From positions 1 to 64,000 of the forward strand of contig NZ_JABMCB010000190.1 in the NCBI RefSeq assembly GCF_013359935.1: a stretch of 64,000 nucleotides of DNA. The letters are read 5' to 3'. Position numbers and translations under genes: made by a program. Below, piece after piece: positions 42,563 to 50,695 of this stretch. The notes under the pieces were generated by a model. The model worked only from the letters and a program-made list of their open reading frames with translations. It was not told where the DNA came from and searched no databases. How positions within the stretch are numbered: the first letter of the stretch is position 1; each line of letters begins with the position of its first letter. The stretch comes from Paenibacillus xylanilyticus. GTDB taxonomy: Bacteria; Bacillota; Bacilli; Paenibacillales; Paenibacillaceae.

Positions 42563-44284
42563 TTATTGTCCGTCTACTCGCGACATTACCGTGGCTGCCA
42601 GACGCTCAATGCGACCTTCCGCATCTTCGAGGCTCTCACCACGTACCGCAAAGTATACTTTGATCTTCGGTTCGGTTCCCGAAGGACGCAGGCAGAACCA
42701 TGATCCATCTGCCAAAATGAACTTCAGGACGTTTTCCTTCGGCAAGCCATCCAGGCCAAGGGAATAATCCAGCACGTCTTGTACGACGATACCCGCAACT
42801 TCTTGTGGCGGATTGGAACGCCAATCGGTCATTTTCGCTTGAATCTGCGCTACGCCGTCTTTGCCTTTCAGCGTACGGGACTCCAACTTCTCCAGGAAAT
42901 ATCCGAATTGGTTGTACAGCTCTTGCAAGACATCATAGAGCGTCTTGCCTTGACTCTTATAGTACGCAGCAGCTTCAGCAATCAGCATCGAGGCAAGGAC
43001 AGCATCCTTGTCACGGGCGTAGCTGCCTGCCAGGTAGCCATAACTCTCTTCATATCCGAACAAGAATGTATGACTGCCAGTCGCTTCGAACTGGTTCATT
43101 TTTTCACCGATATATTTGAAGCCTGTCAGGGTGTTCATCACTTCAGCACCGTAATGCTCGGCAATAACGGCTCCCATCTCGCTAGTTACAATCGTTTTGA
43201 CCACTGCGCTGTTGCTTGGCAGCTTACCTGTCTCTTGCAGACGGCTGAGCACATAGTGCACCATGATCGCACCAGATTGGTTACCAGACAGTACAAAATA
43301 CTTGCCATCATTGTCTTTTACGACTGCACCCATGCGGTCTGCATCCGGATCCGTACCGATCAGAATGTCAGCACCTACGGATTCACCGAGTTTCATGGCA
43401 AGCGTAAATGCTTCTCGTTCCTCCGGGTTAGGAGACTTCACTGTAGAGAATTCAGCATCCGGCTGTTCTTGTTCTGCCACAATGTGTACCTGTTCAAAAC
43501 CGATCTTCTCCAACACACGACGTACAGGAACGTTACCTGTTCCGTGGAGCGGTGTAAAGACAATTTTGAAGTCACGGCCTACACCGGATTGAATCAGGTC
43601 ACGACTCAGACTCACGCTGGCAACTGTATCAACAAACGCCTGATCTTCCTCTTCACCCAGCCATACCAGCAAGCCTTGAGCTTCTGCTTCTTCCTGGGTC
43701 AGCTTTTTCACATCCGCGAGGGAAGGAACCTCCTGAATGTATTGGATGACTTTCTCTGCTTCATGTGGTACCAGTTGACCACCTTCGTGGTTGTACACTT
43801 TGTATCCGTTATATTCCGGAGGATTATGACTTGCCGTTACCACAATGCCGCCCGTTGCTTGCAAATGGCGCACGCTGAAGGACAACTGCGGCGTAGGGCG
43901 CAGAGATGTGAACAGCTTGGCTACAATGCCGTTTCCAGCAAGAACCAAAGCAGCATCCAGCGTGAATTCAGGCGAGTAGTGACGGGAGTCATGGGCAATG
44001 ACTACGGAAGGTCTGCCTTCTTTGTCCCCATGCTGCTCCAGCAGATAACGCGCAAACCCTTGAGTCGCCCGACCGACGGTGTATTTGTTCATCCGGTTGC
44101 TTCCGGCGCCGATTACACCACGCAATCCACCTGTACCAAACTCCAGATTTCGATAGAAACGATCCTCCAGCTCTTTCGGCTGATCCTGCAAATCACGAAG
44201 CTCCTGTTTCGTCGCTTCATCAATCGAAGCATCCTCCAACCACTGCTGTAACGTCTGTGCTGCTGTTCCGCTTAACTGTTCCAT
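42563..44284 (-). CDS. pgcA: Alpha-phosphoglucomutase
   Basis: Interconverts glucose-6-P and glucose-1-P, feeding UDP-glucose and wall glycan synthesis. 573 residues from the ATG at 44284 (AAGGGG nine bases upstream). Signatures: FGTGGLRGVIGAGSNRMN at the N-terminus, phosphoserine loop TASHNPPEYNGYKVY, metal loop GTDPDADRMG, sugar loop GYEESYG and the C-terminal phosphate-binding RPSGTEPKIKVY. Length and motifs match the Bacillus PgcA group rather than phosphomannomutases. Confidence 0.93.
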   Translation of the reverse strand: MEQLSGTAAQTLQQWLEDASIDEATKQELRDLQDQPKELEDRFYRNLEFGTGGLRGVIGAGSNRMNKYTVGRATQGFARYLLEQHGDKEGRPSVVIAHDSRHYSPEFTLDAALVLAGNGIVAKLFTSLRPTPQLSFSVRHLQATGGIVVTASHNPPEYNGYKVYNHEGGQLVPHEAEKVIQYIQEVPSLADVKKLTQEEAEAQGLLVWLGEEEDQAFVDTVASVSLSRDLIQSGVGRDFKIVFTPLHGTGNVPVRRVLEKIGFEQVHIVAEQEQPDAEFSTVKSPNPEEREAFTLAMKLGESVGADILIGTDPDADRMGAVVKDNDGKYFVLSGNQSGAIMVHYVLSRLQETGKLPSNSAVVKTIVTSEMGAVIAEHYGAEVMNTLTGFKYIGEKMNQFEATGSHTFLFGYEESYGYLAGSYARDKDAVLASMLIAEAAAYYKSQGKTLYDVLQELYNQFGYFLEKLESRTLKGKDGVAQIQAKMTDWRSNPPQEVAGIVVQDVLDYSLGLDGLPKENVLKFILADGSWFCLRPSGTEPKIKVYFAVRGESLEDAEGRIERLAATVMSRVDGQ

Positions 44285-44398
44285 TCCTATAAACCCCTTC
44301 CGTCTATATAAATTCAATGGTTTGCTGAGCTACTTCAGCATCCTGCATCATTCGGTTCAAACAAACTCCGATCTGATGCAAGTGCTCACCGTATGTAA

Positions 44399-44830
44399 TC
44401 AGCTTGGGTCAGACAGTGCAAACATGATCTCGCCTTCAGCAACCACTTTGTCTCCCACGCGGGCTGTCGCTTTGCCTTTACCAATGGAACCCTTCAGGCG
44501 TGTGATCTCCACTTCCAGCATCAACGTATCTCCGGGCACAACTTGTCCACGGAATCGGAAATTGTCCAGTCCCGCCAAGAAACCAATTTTGCCTTTGTTG
44601 CTCTCCACGTTAAGAATGGCTGCTGCCCCAACCTGAGCCAGTGCCTCCGTAATCAATACACCCGGCATTACCGGGTACTCCGGAAAATGACCAATGAAGA
44701 ACGGTTCGTTGATCGTTACATTTTTCAAACCAACGGCACGCTTGCCATCCTCCATCTCTACAATCTTGTCCACCAGCAGAAATGGGGGACGGTGCGGGAT
44801 AATCGCTTGAATCTGTTTGCTATCGAGCAC
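44399..44830 (-). CDS. fabZ: 3-hydroxyacyl-ACP dehydratase FabZ
   Basis: Dehydrates 3-hydroxyacyl-ACP in fatty-acid elongation. 143 residues from a GTG with GGAGAG upstream. Typical start [22 protein letters not shown], catalytic His in [11 protein letters not shown] and catalytic Glu in [11 protein letters not shown]. In B. subtilis fabZ (ywpB) is also close to mbl and flhO/flhP, so the neighbourhood is conserved. Confidence 0.95.
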   Translation of the reverse strand: MLDSKQIQAIIPHRPPFLLVDKIVEMEDGKRAVGLKNVTINEPFFIGHFPEYPVMPGVLITEALAQVGAAAILNVESNKGKIGFLAGLDNFRFRGQVVPGDTLMLEVEITRLKGSIGKGKATARVGDKVVAEGEIMFALSDPS

Positions 44831-44892
44831 AGTGTACTCTCCTTTCAGGGTCATTTATATGAGCTCTCCATAATGGATTGACCATGTGCATG

Positions 44893-45022
44893 TTGCGACC
44901 GTTACGGTTACGGATCGTTCTTTCGATCGCTGTTGTTTCCGAATGTTTATTGAACCATTATTAAGTGGCATAACATTCGTAAACAAAGGCGAACACTTCG
45001 CTTCTTCAGAATCGATTCCGTT
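44893..45022 (-). repeat. Diverged intergenic element, copy C
   Basis: On the minus strand it follows the same order as copies A and B: GAACGGA, CTGAAGAAGC, GCCTTTG, a stem CGAATGTT/AACATTCG in place of GGATTTC/GAAATC, then ACAACAGCGATCGAAAG. The stem is kept with different bases. The GTTACAC ends are not intact. Confidence 0.5.
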
Positions 45023-45267
45023 CCCTTCACTAGTTCTCAGCATCAAATGGACAACTCAACTATTATAAAGTCGACCTCATATAAATGTTGTTATTTTATT
45101 TGGTATGAAAAACGCATTTTCGGTTAACACTACTAATATCCTTCATGACTGCAGTAGTGAAGGTTGAGATAAGGGGTCTCTCTTCGCGATGACAATCGTC
45201 TTTCGCAGGGGAGGCCTCTTTTGACGTCAAACGTCATCCATCATTATACTGTTTTCAACGCCAAAAA

Positions 45268-45295
45268 GAAAACTCCTGCCTGCGCAGGAGTTTTC
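45268..45295 (-). terminator. Terminator after the mbl-flhO-flhP-epuA cluster
   Basis: Perfect 12-bp stem GAAAACTCCTGC/GCAGGAGTTTTC (45268-45279 with 45284-45295). TTTTT follows on the minus strand. Confidence 0.85.
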
Positions 45296-45307
45296 GCTAT
45301 TTCACGA

Positions 45308-45532
45308 TCATGAAGCGAACACCAGATCATATACATGTTTCCAGGTACTCCACTGGAATACGGAGCCGATATCCTGTTTGCCCAGTACCACATAACCAGC
45401 GACCATGCCGCCAGCGAGGGCCAGAACAAGCAAGACCGGGATCAGAAACCATCTGGCGATGCGCCATCCACTCTTCTTTTTCTTGACTTCCTTCTTCTCC
45501 GGCTTGCTGTTCTGCTTCTGTGTATCTGTCAT
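45308..45532 (-). CDS. EpuA-like small membrane protein
   Basis: 74 residues: Lys-rich cytoplasmic start (KKEVKKKKSGWRIARW), one membrane segment (FLIPVLLVLALAGGMVAGYVVLG) and a short tail DIGSVFQWSTWKHVYDLVF. This matches the EpuA family (often mislabelled as an RNA polymerase beta-subunit fragment), found downstream of flagellar rod genes in Bacillales. The ATG at 45532 has AAGG eight bases upstream. Function unknown; choline-related in streptococci. Confidence 0.8.
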   Translation of the reverse strand: MTDTQKQNSKPEKKEVKKKKSGWRIARWFLIPVLLVLALAGGMVAGYVVLGKQDIGSVFQWSTWKHVYDLVFAS

Positions 45533-45544
45533 CGCATTCACCTT

Positions 45545-46384
45545 TTATGCTCTTATAGTGTTGGCAAGACCCGCCATCGAATCACTTGACGTCAGTGCGC
45601 GTGCTGCCAGCTGATAGGTCCGCTGCCCTTGCATCAATAATGCCATCTCCTGTGTCAGATCAACGTTGGATTGTTCCAGGTACCCTGCACGGATCATGGC
45701 AGTCGCTTCACGTGTTGCCGCATTAGCTCCAAACACATCATCCTCGGTTAATCCCGCATCCAGACCGAATAGGTTATCTGCATATTGCACAAGTCCTTCC
45801 GGACGTTCGATGTCTACAAGCTGCAGCTGGGCTCCAATCGTTGCATTCGCTTCATTGCCGCGACGGATCAGCAGATTGCCCTTCTCATCGAAGGCCACTT
45901 TGCTGTTGTTCGGAGCAGTAATCCGGTTACCTTGGCGATCAAGCGCAAAATAGCCTTCGCCGTTAACCAGCACCATCATCTGAGGTGCGTTGGGGTCCGG
46001 ATTAGGTGTTGGATCAGGGACAAAATGGAATGCGCCCTGACGTGTCCACATTTTCTGACCATTCGCTTCAACGGCAAACATGGCGTTGCCTTCGATCGCC
46101 AGATCCGTTGGATTCCCCGTCTCGTTCAGTGTACCCTGAGACATATCCTTCGTCACTTCCGTCAGACGGGCACCGAATCCTAGGTTAAATCCCATTGGGG
46201 TGGAACGTCCATCGAGCTTATACTTGTCTGGCTGCTGCTGCACCCGGGTCAGTACATCTTCGAACGCTGCCTGCTTGCTTTTATAGCCTGCCGTATTCAC
46301 GTTGGCAATATTATCGGAAATGACATCCAGACGCTGCTGTATTGCGGTCATGGAGACCTTCGCACTAATCATGGAATTATTCAT
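45545..46384 (-). CDS. flhP: Flagellar basal-body rod protein FlhP (FlgG family)
   Basis: Rod/hook-type axial protein. 279 residues with N-terminal rod signature DVISDNIANVNTAGYKSKQ and the C-terminal FlgG block SNVDLTQEMALLMQGQRTYQLAARALTSSDSM. The gene order mbl-flhO-flhP matches B. subtilis. The first residues (NNSMISAKVSMTAIQQRL) are the normal export-competent coiled coil. 13 bases separate it from the epuA-like gene. Confidence 0.9.
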   Translation of the reverse strand: MNNSMISAKVSMTAIQQRLDVISDNIANVNTAGYKSKQAAFEDVLTRVQQQPDKYKLDGRSTPMGFNLGFGARLTEVTKDMSQGTLNETGNPTDLAIEGNAMFAVEANGQKMWTRQGAFHFVPDPTPNPDPNAPQMMVLVNGEGYFALDRQGNRITAPNNSKVAFDEKGNLLIRRGNEANATIGAQLQLVDIERPEGLVQYADNLFGLDAGLTEDDVFGANAATREATAMIRAGYLEQSNVDLTQEMALLMQGQRTYQLAARALTSSDSMAGLANTIRA

Positions 46385-46414
46385 CTATTGGTTCATCCTC
46401 CCTATTGCCGCGTG

Positions 46415-47299
46415 TTATACACGACCCACGTCATTGACGGCTTTGTCCAAACTGCGATCGTAGAACTGTACAACCTTCTGATTCGCTTCATATGCACGGT
46501 AGGCGGCATTCATATCCACCGTAGCTTGGGAAGCATCCACGTTCGACCCTTCCAGATAACCTTGACGGATCTGTACATTATCTCCCGCTGCCATAATTCG
46601 CGCTGCAGCGCCTTCCTGATCATACAGGCTAAAATTACCGTCACCCTCGCGAACCAGTTGGTTCGGCTGATCGATTACGCTGATTCCAAGTGTAACGCCA
46701 GTGGGCGCTCCTGTGACCGCATCAACAAGACGGCCTTGCTCATCCACTTTAAATTGGTCCACCGAGCCTGTCAACACAACAGGCTGTCCATTATTATCCA
46801 GAACCTGAGCTCCGGTTGAGCTTAACAGTTCTCCCGTTCCTGTAACCTGGAAGTGACCATCGCGTGTATATCTTGTATTACCTTCCGCATCCTGCACCGT
46901 AAAATACGCCTGAGGCTGATAAATCACCGTACCATCAGCTCGTACAAATTTGCCTGAACCGTCAAAAGCGACAGGTTGTCCTGTCTGCGGATCATTCACG
47001 GACAGGTTGGACGAGATGGCGAAGTCACTCTTCTGCCCACTCTCCATAATCGCTCCCTGCAAATTCATGGACAAGCTCTCTTCCGCGAACACCCCTGTGT
47101 TCAGCTTGCCCAGCCGCTTCGTTGGAACATTGGCATCTCCACCGACCAACGTAATGAGCATTTCCGGGAAGGAACGGCTTACGCTGTTCACCTGTTTATA
47201 TCCCGTGGTGTTCATATTCACAATATTTTGAGTCGCAGTGTCATGGCGGCGTTGTTGCGTAATCATTCCCGCGGTAGCGGTGTACAAACCTCTTAGCAT
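46415..47299 (-). CDS. flhO: Flagellar basal-body rod protein FlhO (FlgG family)
   Basis: 294 residues, paralogue of the next gene. Start MLRGLYTATAGMITQQRRHDTATQNIVNMNTTGYKQ has the rod motif. The C-terminus NVDASQATVDMNAAYRAYEANQKVVQFYDRSLDKAVNDVGRV is the FlgG C-terminal block. Good GAGAGGGG site. Separated by about 100 bases from mbl and 30 from flhP. Confidence 0.92.
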   Translation of the reverse strand: MLRGLYTATAGMITQQRRHDTATQNIVNMNTTGYKQVNSVSRSFPEMLITLVGGDANVPTKRLGKLNTGVFAEESLSMNLQGAIMESGQKSDFAISSNLSVNDPQTGQPVAFDGSGKFVRADGTVIYQPQAYFTVQDAEGNTRYTRDGHFQVTGTGELLSSTGAQVLDNNGQPVVLTGSVDQFKVDEQGRLVDAVTGAPTGVTLGISVIDQPNQLVREGDGNFSLYDQEGAAARIMAAGDNVQIRQGYLEGSNVDASQATVDMNAAYRAYEANQKVVQFYDRSLDKAVNDVGRV

Positions 47300-47402
47300 G
47301 AATTAACCCCTCTCCTCAAGCGCTTGTCCTGCGTCACAGGATCATAGCTTGTCCATTCTGTTCACGAGCATAGGCGAACCTTTAGATATTTATATCGGCA
47401 GA

Positions 47403-48401
47403 TTAGAACTTTTTCTTAACCACCTGATCCAAATTGTTGAGCATAATGCCTGTCCCCTTCACGACACAATGCATCGGATCCTCTGCAACCCATACCGGTA
47501 CATGCAATTCATTGGACAACAGTTCGTCCAGTCCATTCAGCAGAGCACCCCCGCCTGTCAAAACAACGCCCCGGTCAATAATATCCGCCGACAGCTCTGG
47601 TGGCGTCCGCTCCAATACCGACTTCGCCGCAACGATAATGGATTGCACGGAATCCCATAGCGCTTCCTGCACTTCATTTCCCGACACCGTTACGGTAACA
47701 GGCAGACCGGATACCATATCCCGCCCGCGAATATCCATCTCGGTTTGACGTCCAGCCGGGTTTACGGAACCAATCGCAATCTTGAGATCCTCAGCAGTGC
47801 GTTCACCGATCATGAGTTTGTACTTGGCTTTGATAAACTTGATAATTGCTTCGTCGAACTTGTCCCCTGCGACTTTAATAGAAGAGGCGGTGACTACGTC
47901 GCCCATAGACAGGACTGCAACGTCAGTCGTTCCGCCGCCGATATCCACGACCATATTGCCGCTCGGCTGAAAAATATCCATTCCCGCACCGATCGCTGCC
48001 GCTTTCGGCTCTTCTTCCAGAAACACTTCTTTGGCACCGCTGCGCTCCGCAGCTTCACGGATGGCCTTCTGCTCCACGGAAGTAATATTGGTTGGTGCAC
48101 AGATCAAGATACGCGGGTGGCTGTACCAGCTTCTCGCCCCCACTCGATTAATGAAATGTCTGAGCATCGCTTCCGTAATTTCGAAGTCCGCAATAACGCC
48201 GTCACGCAGCGGTCTAATGGCAACAATGTTACCTGGAGTACGCCCCACCATACGACGCGCTTCTTCCCCAACAGCAAGGACCCGCTTCGTATCGCTTTCA
48301 ATGGTCACGACGGAAGGTTCATCGAGGACTACCCCACTTCCTTTCACGTGAATAAGCACGTTCGCCGTGCCAAGATCAATACCGATATCCTTGCTAAACA
48401 T
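47403..48401 (-). CDS. mbl: MreB-like cytoskeletal protein Mbl
   Basis: Actin-like ATPase that guides lateral wall synthesis. 332 residues with phosphate-1 GIDLGTANVLIHVKG, phosphate-2 NMVVDIGGGTTDVAVLSMG and adenosine motif VLTGGGALLNGLDELL. The C-terminus ends VVKKKF. The position between spoIIID and flhO identifies it as Mbl rather than MreB or MreBH. Confidence 0.95.
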   Translation of the reverse strand: MFSKDIGIDLGTANVLIHVKGSGVVLDEPSVVTIESDTKRVLAVGEEARRMVGRTPGNIVAIRPLRDGVIADFEITEAMLRHFINRVGARSWYSHPRILICAPTNITSVEQKAIREAAERSGAKEVFLEEEPKAAAIGAGMDIFQPSGNMVVDIGGGTTDVAVLSMGDVVTASSIKVAGDKFDEAIIKFIKAKYKLMIGERTAEDLKIAIGSVNPAGRQTEMDIRGRDMVSGLPVTVTVSGNEVQEALWDSVQSIIVAAKSVLERTPPELSADIIDRGVVLTGGGALLNGLDELLSNELHVPVWVAEDPMHCVVKGTGIMLNNLDQVVKKKF

Positions 48402-48619
48402 AAAAGAGCCCCCAAAGTGATATTATTTGGTCAGCGTATCCTGTGAAAAAGAGTCCCTTATCACGTCACCGCTCGTTCGACAAAGTGCAACAGATATATG
48501 TAAAAATCGGGCTGATAAGATGTCATAATTCGATCCTGTACCAGCTTTTAACATATCATACTTCAGGGGAGGGATTCAATCCATGTGTGAGCTTTTTGAC
48601 CTACGTCTTTCCGCGATTG

Positions 48620-48907
48620 TTACGATTTAGCGGAAGCCAACACCTCACGTTTTTTACCGCTTGTTTTTTTGTATTTGATTTTGGTCGCTTCCCCGCCCCG
48701 CAAATGGCGGATGGATTTGTGGTACTCCAGGATATGTTTCACCTGGTCAGCAAGATCAGGGTTGATTTCCGGCAGACGCTCCGTCAGATCCTTATGCACA
48801 GTACTCTTTGACACGCCGAATTCTTTGGCAATGGTACGGACCGTATTCCTCGTCTCGACAATGCAGCGACCTATTTTTATGGTCCGTTCCTTGATGTAAT
48901 CGTGCAC
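48620..48907 (-). CDS. spoIIID: Sporulation transcription regulator SpoIIID
   Basis: Mother-cell DNA-binding protein that tunes sigma-E and sigma-K genes. 95 residues with the HTH NTVRTIAKEFGVSKSTVHKDLTERL (about 22-46) and a basic C-terminal tail (RHLRGGEATKIKYKK). GTG start after GGGAGG. Upstream of mbl as in B. subtilis. Confidence 0.95.
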   Translation of the reverse strand: MHDYIKERTIKIGRCIVETRNTVRTIAKEFGVSKSTVHKDLTERLPEINPDLADQVKHILEYHKSIRHLRGGEATKIKYKKTSGKKREVLASAKS

Positions 48908-49030
48908 GCTCCCGCCTCCCTACTGTGTGGATAGTTTGGTACATTATATGAGGAGCATGCCTATATATTCGCGGTTTAGAGGTGTGACAAGCTTCGAAGG
49001 TCCCAATAATTTCAGAAAAGCACAAAAAAG

Positions 49031-49054
49031 AGCAGAGGGAGTTTCCCCCTGCTG
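49031..49054 (-). terminator. spoIIQ terminator
   Basis: AGCAGAGGGAG pairs with CCCCCTGCTGCT around a small loop. A run of T follows on the minus strand, about 25 bases after the spoIIQ stop. Confidence 0.78.
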
Positions 49055-49078
49055 CTTTTATCCTGCGTTAAAAATCAT

Positions 49079-49813
49079 TTATTTTTCCGGAAGATATCCT
49101 TGCGGGTTAACCGGCTGACCGTCTTCGTACACTTCGAAGTGCAGGTGGTTGCCAAGCGTTTTTTCCAATTCGTTTACGCCAGCAGATGCAATCGCATCTC
49201 CCTGTTTCACTTCATCGTCCTGTTTCACTTTGACGTCAGACAGGCTTTGGTATACGGTTTTGAGGTTATCACTGTGCGTGATTTCCACAACTTGACCTGT
49301 CAGCGGATTTTGCTCCACCCGTGTCACTTTACCTCCGAGTGCTGCTTTTACTTCAAACGATTTGTTATCCCCACGTGCCAGGTCCACGCCTGTGTTTGGA
49401 ATAAACGTATCGTTGTACTGCACCATCGCTGCTTCATGCTCTTCCGTTGAACCTTCGTTCTCATAGAACGGTTTTACAACTGAAATTTCCGACGGACTTG
49501 CTACTGGCCATGCAAAATTCTCCGACTTCGCGACAACTTCCATACTTTCTTCTCCACCAACTGCTGTTTCCTCTGTACCCGATGCTCCCGTCTCTACTAC
49601 TCCACTAGCAGGATCGGAGTTCAGCGTTTTCTCGCCTGTACCCTGATAGACCCACACTAATGTTAGTATAATGCCTGCTGCTGCGATGTAGGCTGCCGGG
49701 AAAACCCAACGTTTGGACATTGCTCTTTTCCATGAAGAGGGCTGGCTGGCCGGTACTCCTTGAGTTGTTTTAGGAGTTTCTTCTTGGACTGTTTTTTTGT
49801 TTTGTTCATTCAT
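49079..49813 (-). CDS. spoIIQ: Sporulation protein SpoIIQ, degenerate M23 peptidase
   Basis: Forespore membrane protein that forms the channel/zipper with SpoIIIAH during engulfment. 244 residues from the ATG at 49813 (GAGGTG upstream). One membrane segment (KRWVFPAAYIAAAGIILTLVWVY), an acidic linker, then an M23/LytM domain. The usual first zinc ligand motif HxGxD reads NTGVD here (His replaced by Asn), while HLHFEV is kept. Bacillus SpoIIQ is likewise inactive as an enzyme, so a structural role is expected. Confidence 0.92.
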   Translation of the reverse strand: MNEQNKKTVQEETPKTTQGVPASQPSSWKRAMSKRWVFPAAYIAAAGIILTLVWVYQGTGEKTLNSDPASGVVETGASGTEETAVGGEESMEVVAKSENFAWPVASPSEISVVKPFYENEGSTEEHEAAMVQYNDTFIPNTGVDLARGDNKSFEVKAALGGKVTRVEQNPLTGQVVEITHSDNLKTVYQSLSDVKVKQDDEVKQGDAIASAGVNELEKTLGNHLHFEVYEDGQPVNPQGYLPEK

Positions 49814-49920
49814 CTTGATCACCTCAGTAACAAGTGTTACCGGGTGCAACTCTTTTATACACGCGCGACTCTAATTATTTTCACGGAGCTTTCAAAGACT
49901 GCTATATAAGGCCGATTGGA

Positions 49921-50109
49921 GTTACACTGAGCCACTCCGCGCGCAGAACAACCTTTCGACCGCTGTTATCCCAGGATTTCCATATTATATTCTCCCAAGG
50001 GAGAAATCCGGTGATAAAGGCAAGCTTATGCTTCCGAAGCAGCTTTCTTCCAGAAAGCTTTTAGCTTTGCTTCTACAGGTTTTTTCTGCACTCTCCGTTC
50101 CGGTGTAAC
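49921..50109 (-). repeat. GTTACAC-bounded intergenic element, copy B
   Basis: Minus-strand copy: GTTACAC at 50109-50103, GTGTAAC at 49927-49921. It shares ACGGAGAGTGCA, AACCTG-AGAAG, the 26-base core (49998-50023) and ATAACAGC..TCG-AAGGTTG with copy A in the same order. It carries about 40 extra bases (50024-50070) forming small hairpins around GCTTC-GGAAGC. It lies 108 bases upstream of the spoIIQ start, in the same direction. Confidence 0.75.
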
Positions 50110-50415
50110 TATGGTTCAGACTGATATAGCCAAGTCTTAATAGCTCCGGAATGGGTGGTTGGTAGAGAGGCCTGGATTGTCTGTAATGGCCAATCCTTCT
50201 ATGAAGTGAGTTTATCGGCTGAAAGCGAAGCGACATGATATGGGATGTGATTGCATAAACCAATTCATTGCGCTCTAAGCTCATTAAAGTGAGATGGGAG
50301 ATTGGCGAGGCCGCGGCGCAAATGACTGCTCCATCCAACCTCGAGATTAGATTATTGGAAATTTATAACAAACCCAAGTGGCCTTATTGGCGACAAATTG
50401 ACAGCTTGGGAGTTC

Positions 50416-50559
50416 TAACGAATCGTCGACACCCTAATTACTCTTTTGGGCGCTATTATCGGTTTAATTACGTGATATGTCTTGATATAACGCGTCTGAG
50501 ATTCGTTAAAATTTCTATTCGTCATGATATGCCTCATAAGGTATCTCAGATTCGTTAGA
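50416..50559. repeat. TAACGAATC repeat cluster
   Basis: On the minus strand two direct copies of TAACGAATCTSAGA..C.TTAT..TATCA start at about 50557 and 50508, 49 bases apart. A third, inverted TAACGAATC lies at 50416-50424. The unit is about 40 bases with both conserved ends and variable centre. Confidence 0.6.
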
Positions 50560-50602
50560 GTCAATGGTTTATAAAAGGCACAACCTAACCTGCTCATCCC
50601 TG

Positions 50603-50682
50603 TACATTCGTGTACATTCGTGTACATTCGGATTTATCCGGATTTATCCGGATTAATTCAGACTGATTCGCATTTATTCATC
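50603..50682. repeat. Decamer repeat array downstream of spoIID
   Basis: Three perfect copies of TGTACATTCG (50603-50632), two of GATTTATCCG (50633-50652), then degenerate decamers GATTAATTCA, GACTGATTCG and CATTTATTCA. The 10-base register is kept for about eight units. Confidence 0.8.
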
Positions 50683-50695
50683 CGTATTATGTCTC

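Larger units (their letters stand above)
44831..45307. other. Intergenic region upstream of fabZ
   Basis: 477 bases without a gene. It contains the diverged copy C of the intergenic element (about 44893-45022), a long imperfect inverted repeat at 45172-45218, a short GACGT-CAA-ACGTC palindrome near 45222 and the terminator of the epuA-like gene. Confidence 0.55.
49814..50695. other. Repeat-rich intergenic region between spoIIQ and spoIID
   Basis: 882 bases, the longest gene-free stretch of the window. It holds copy B of the intergenic element (49921-50109), TAACGAATC-type repeats (50416-50559) and a 10-bp-period array (50603-50682). Between 50110 and 50415 nothing was recognised. Short frames here (for example 50268-50558 on the plus strand) lack ribosome-binding sites and coding character. 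Confidence 0.6.

Noticed and set aside
42779..44251. 490-residue plus-strand ORF opposite pgcA
   Set aside because: Antisense shadow of a gene with all phosphoglucomutase motifs; no ribosome-binding site.
50268..50558. 96-residue plus-strand ORF in the spoIIQ-spoIID gap
   Set aside because: It runs through the TAACGAATC repeats, lacks a ribosome-binding site and resembles no protein.
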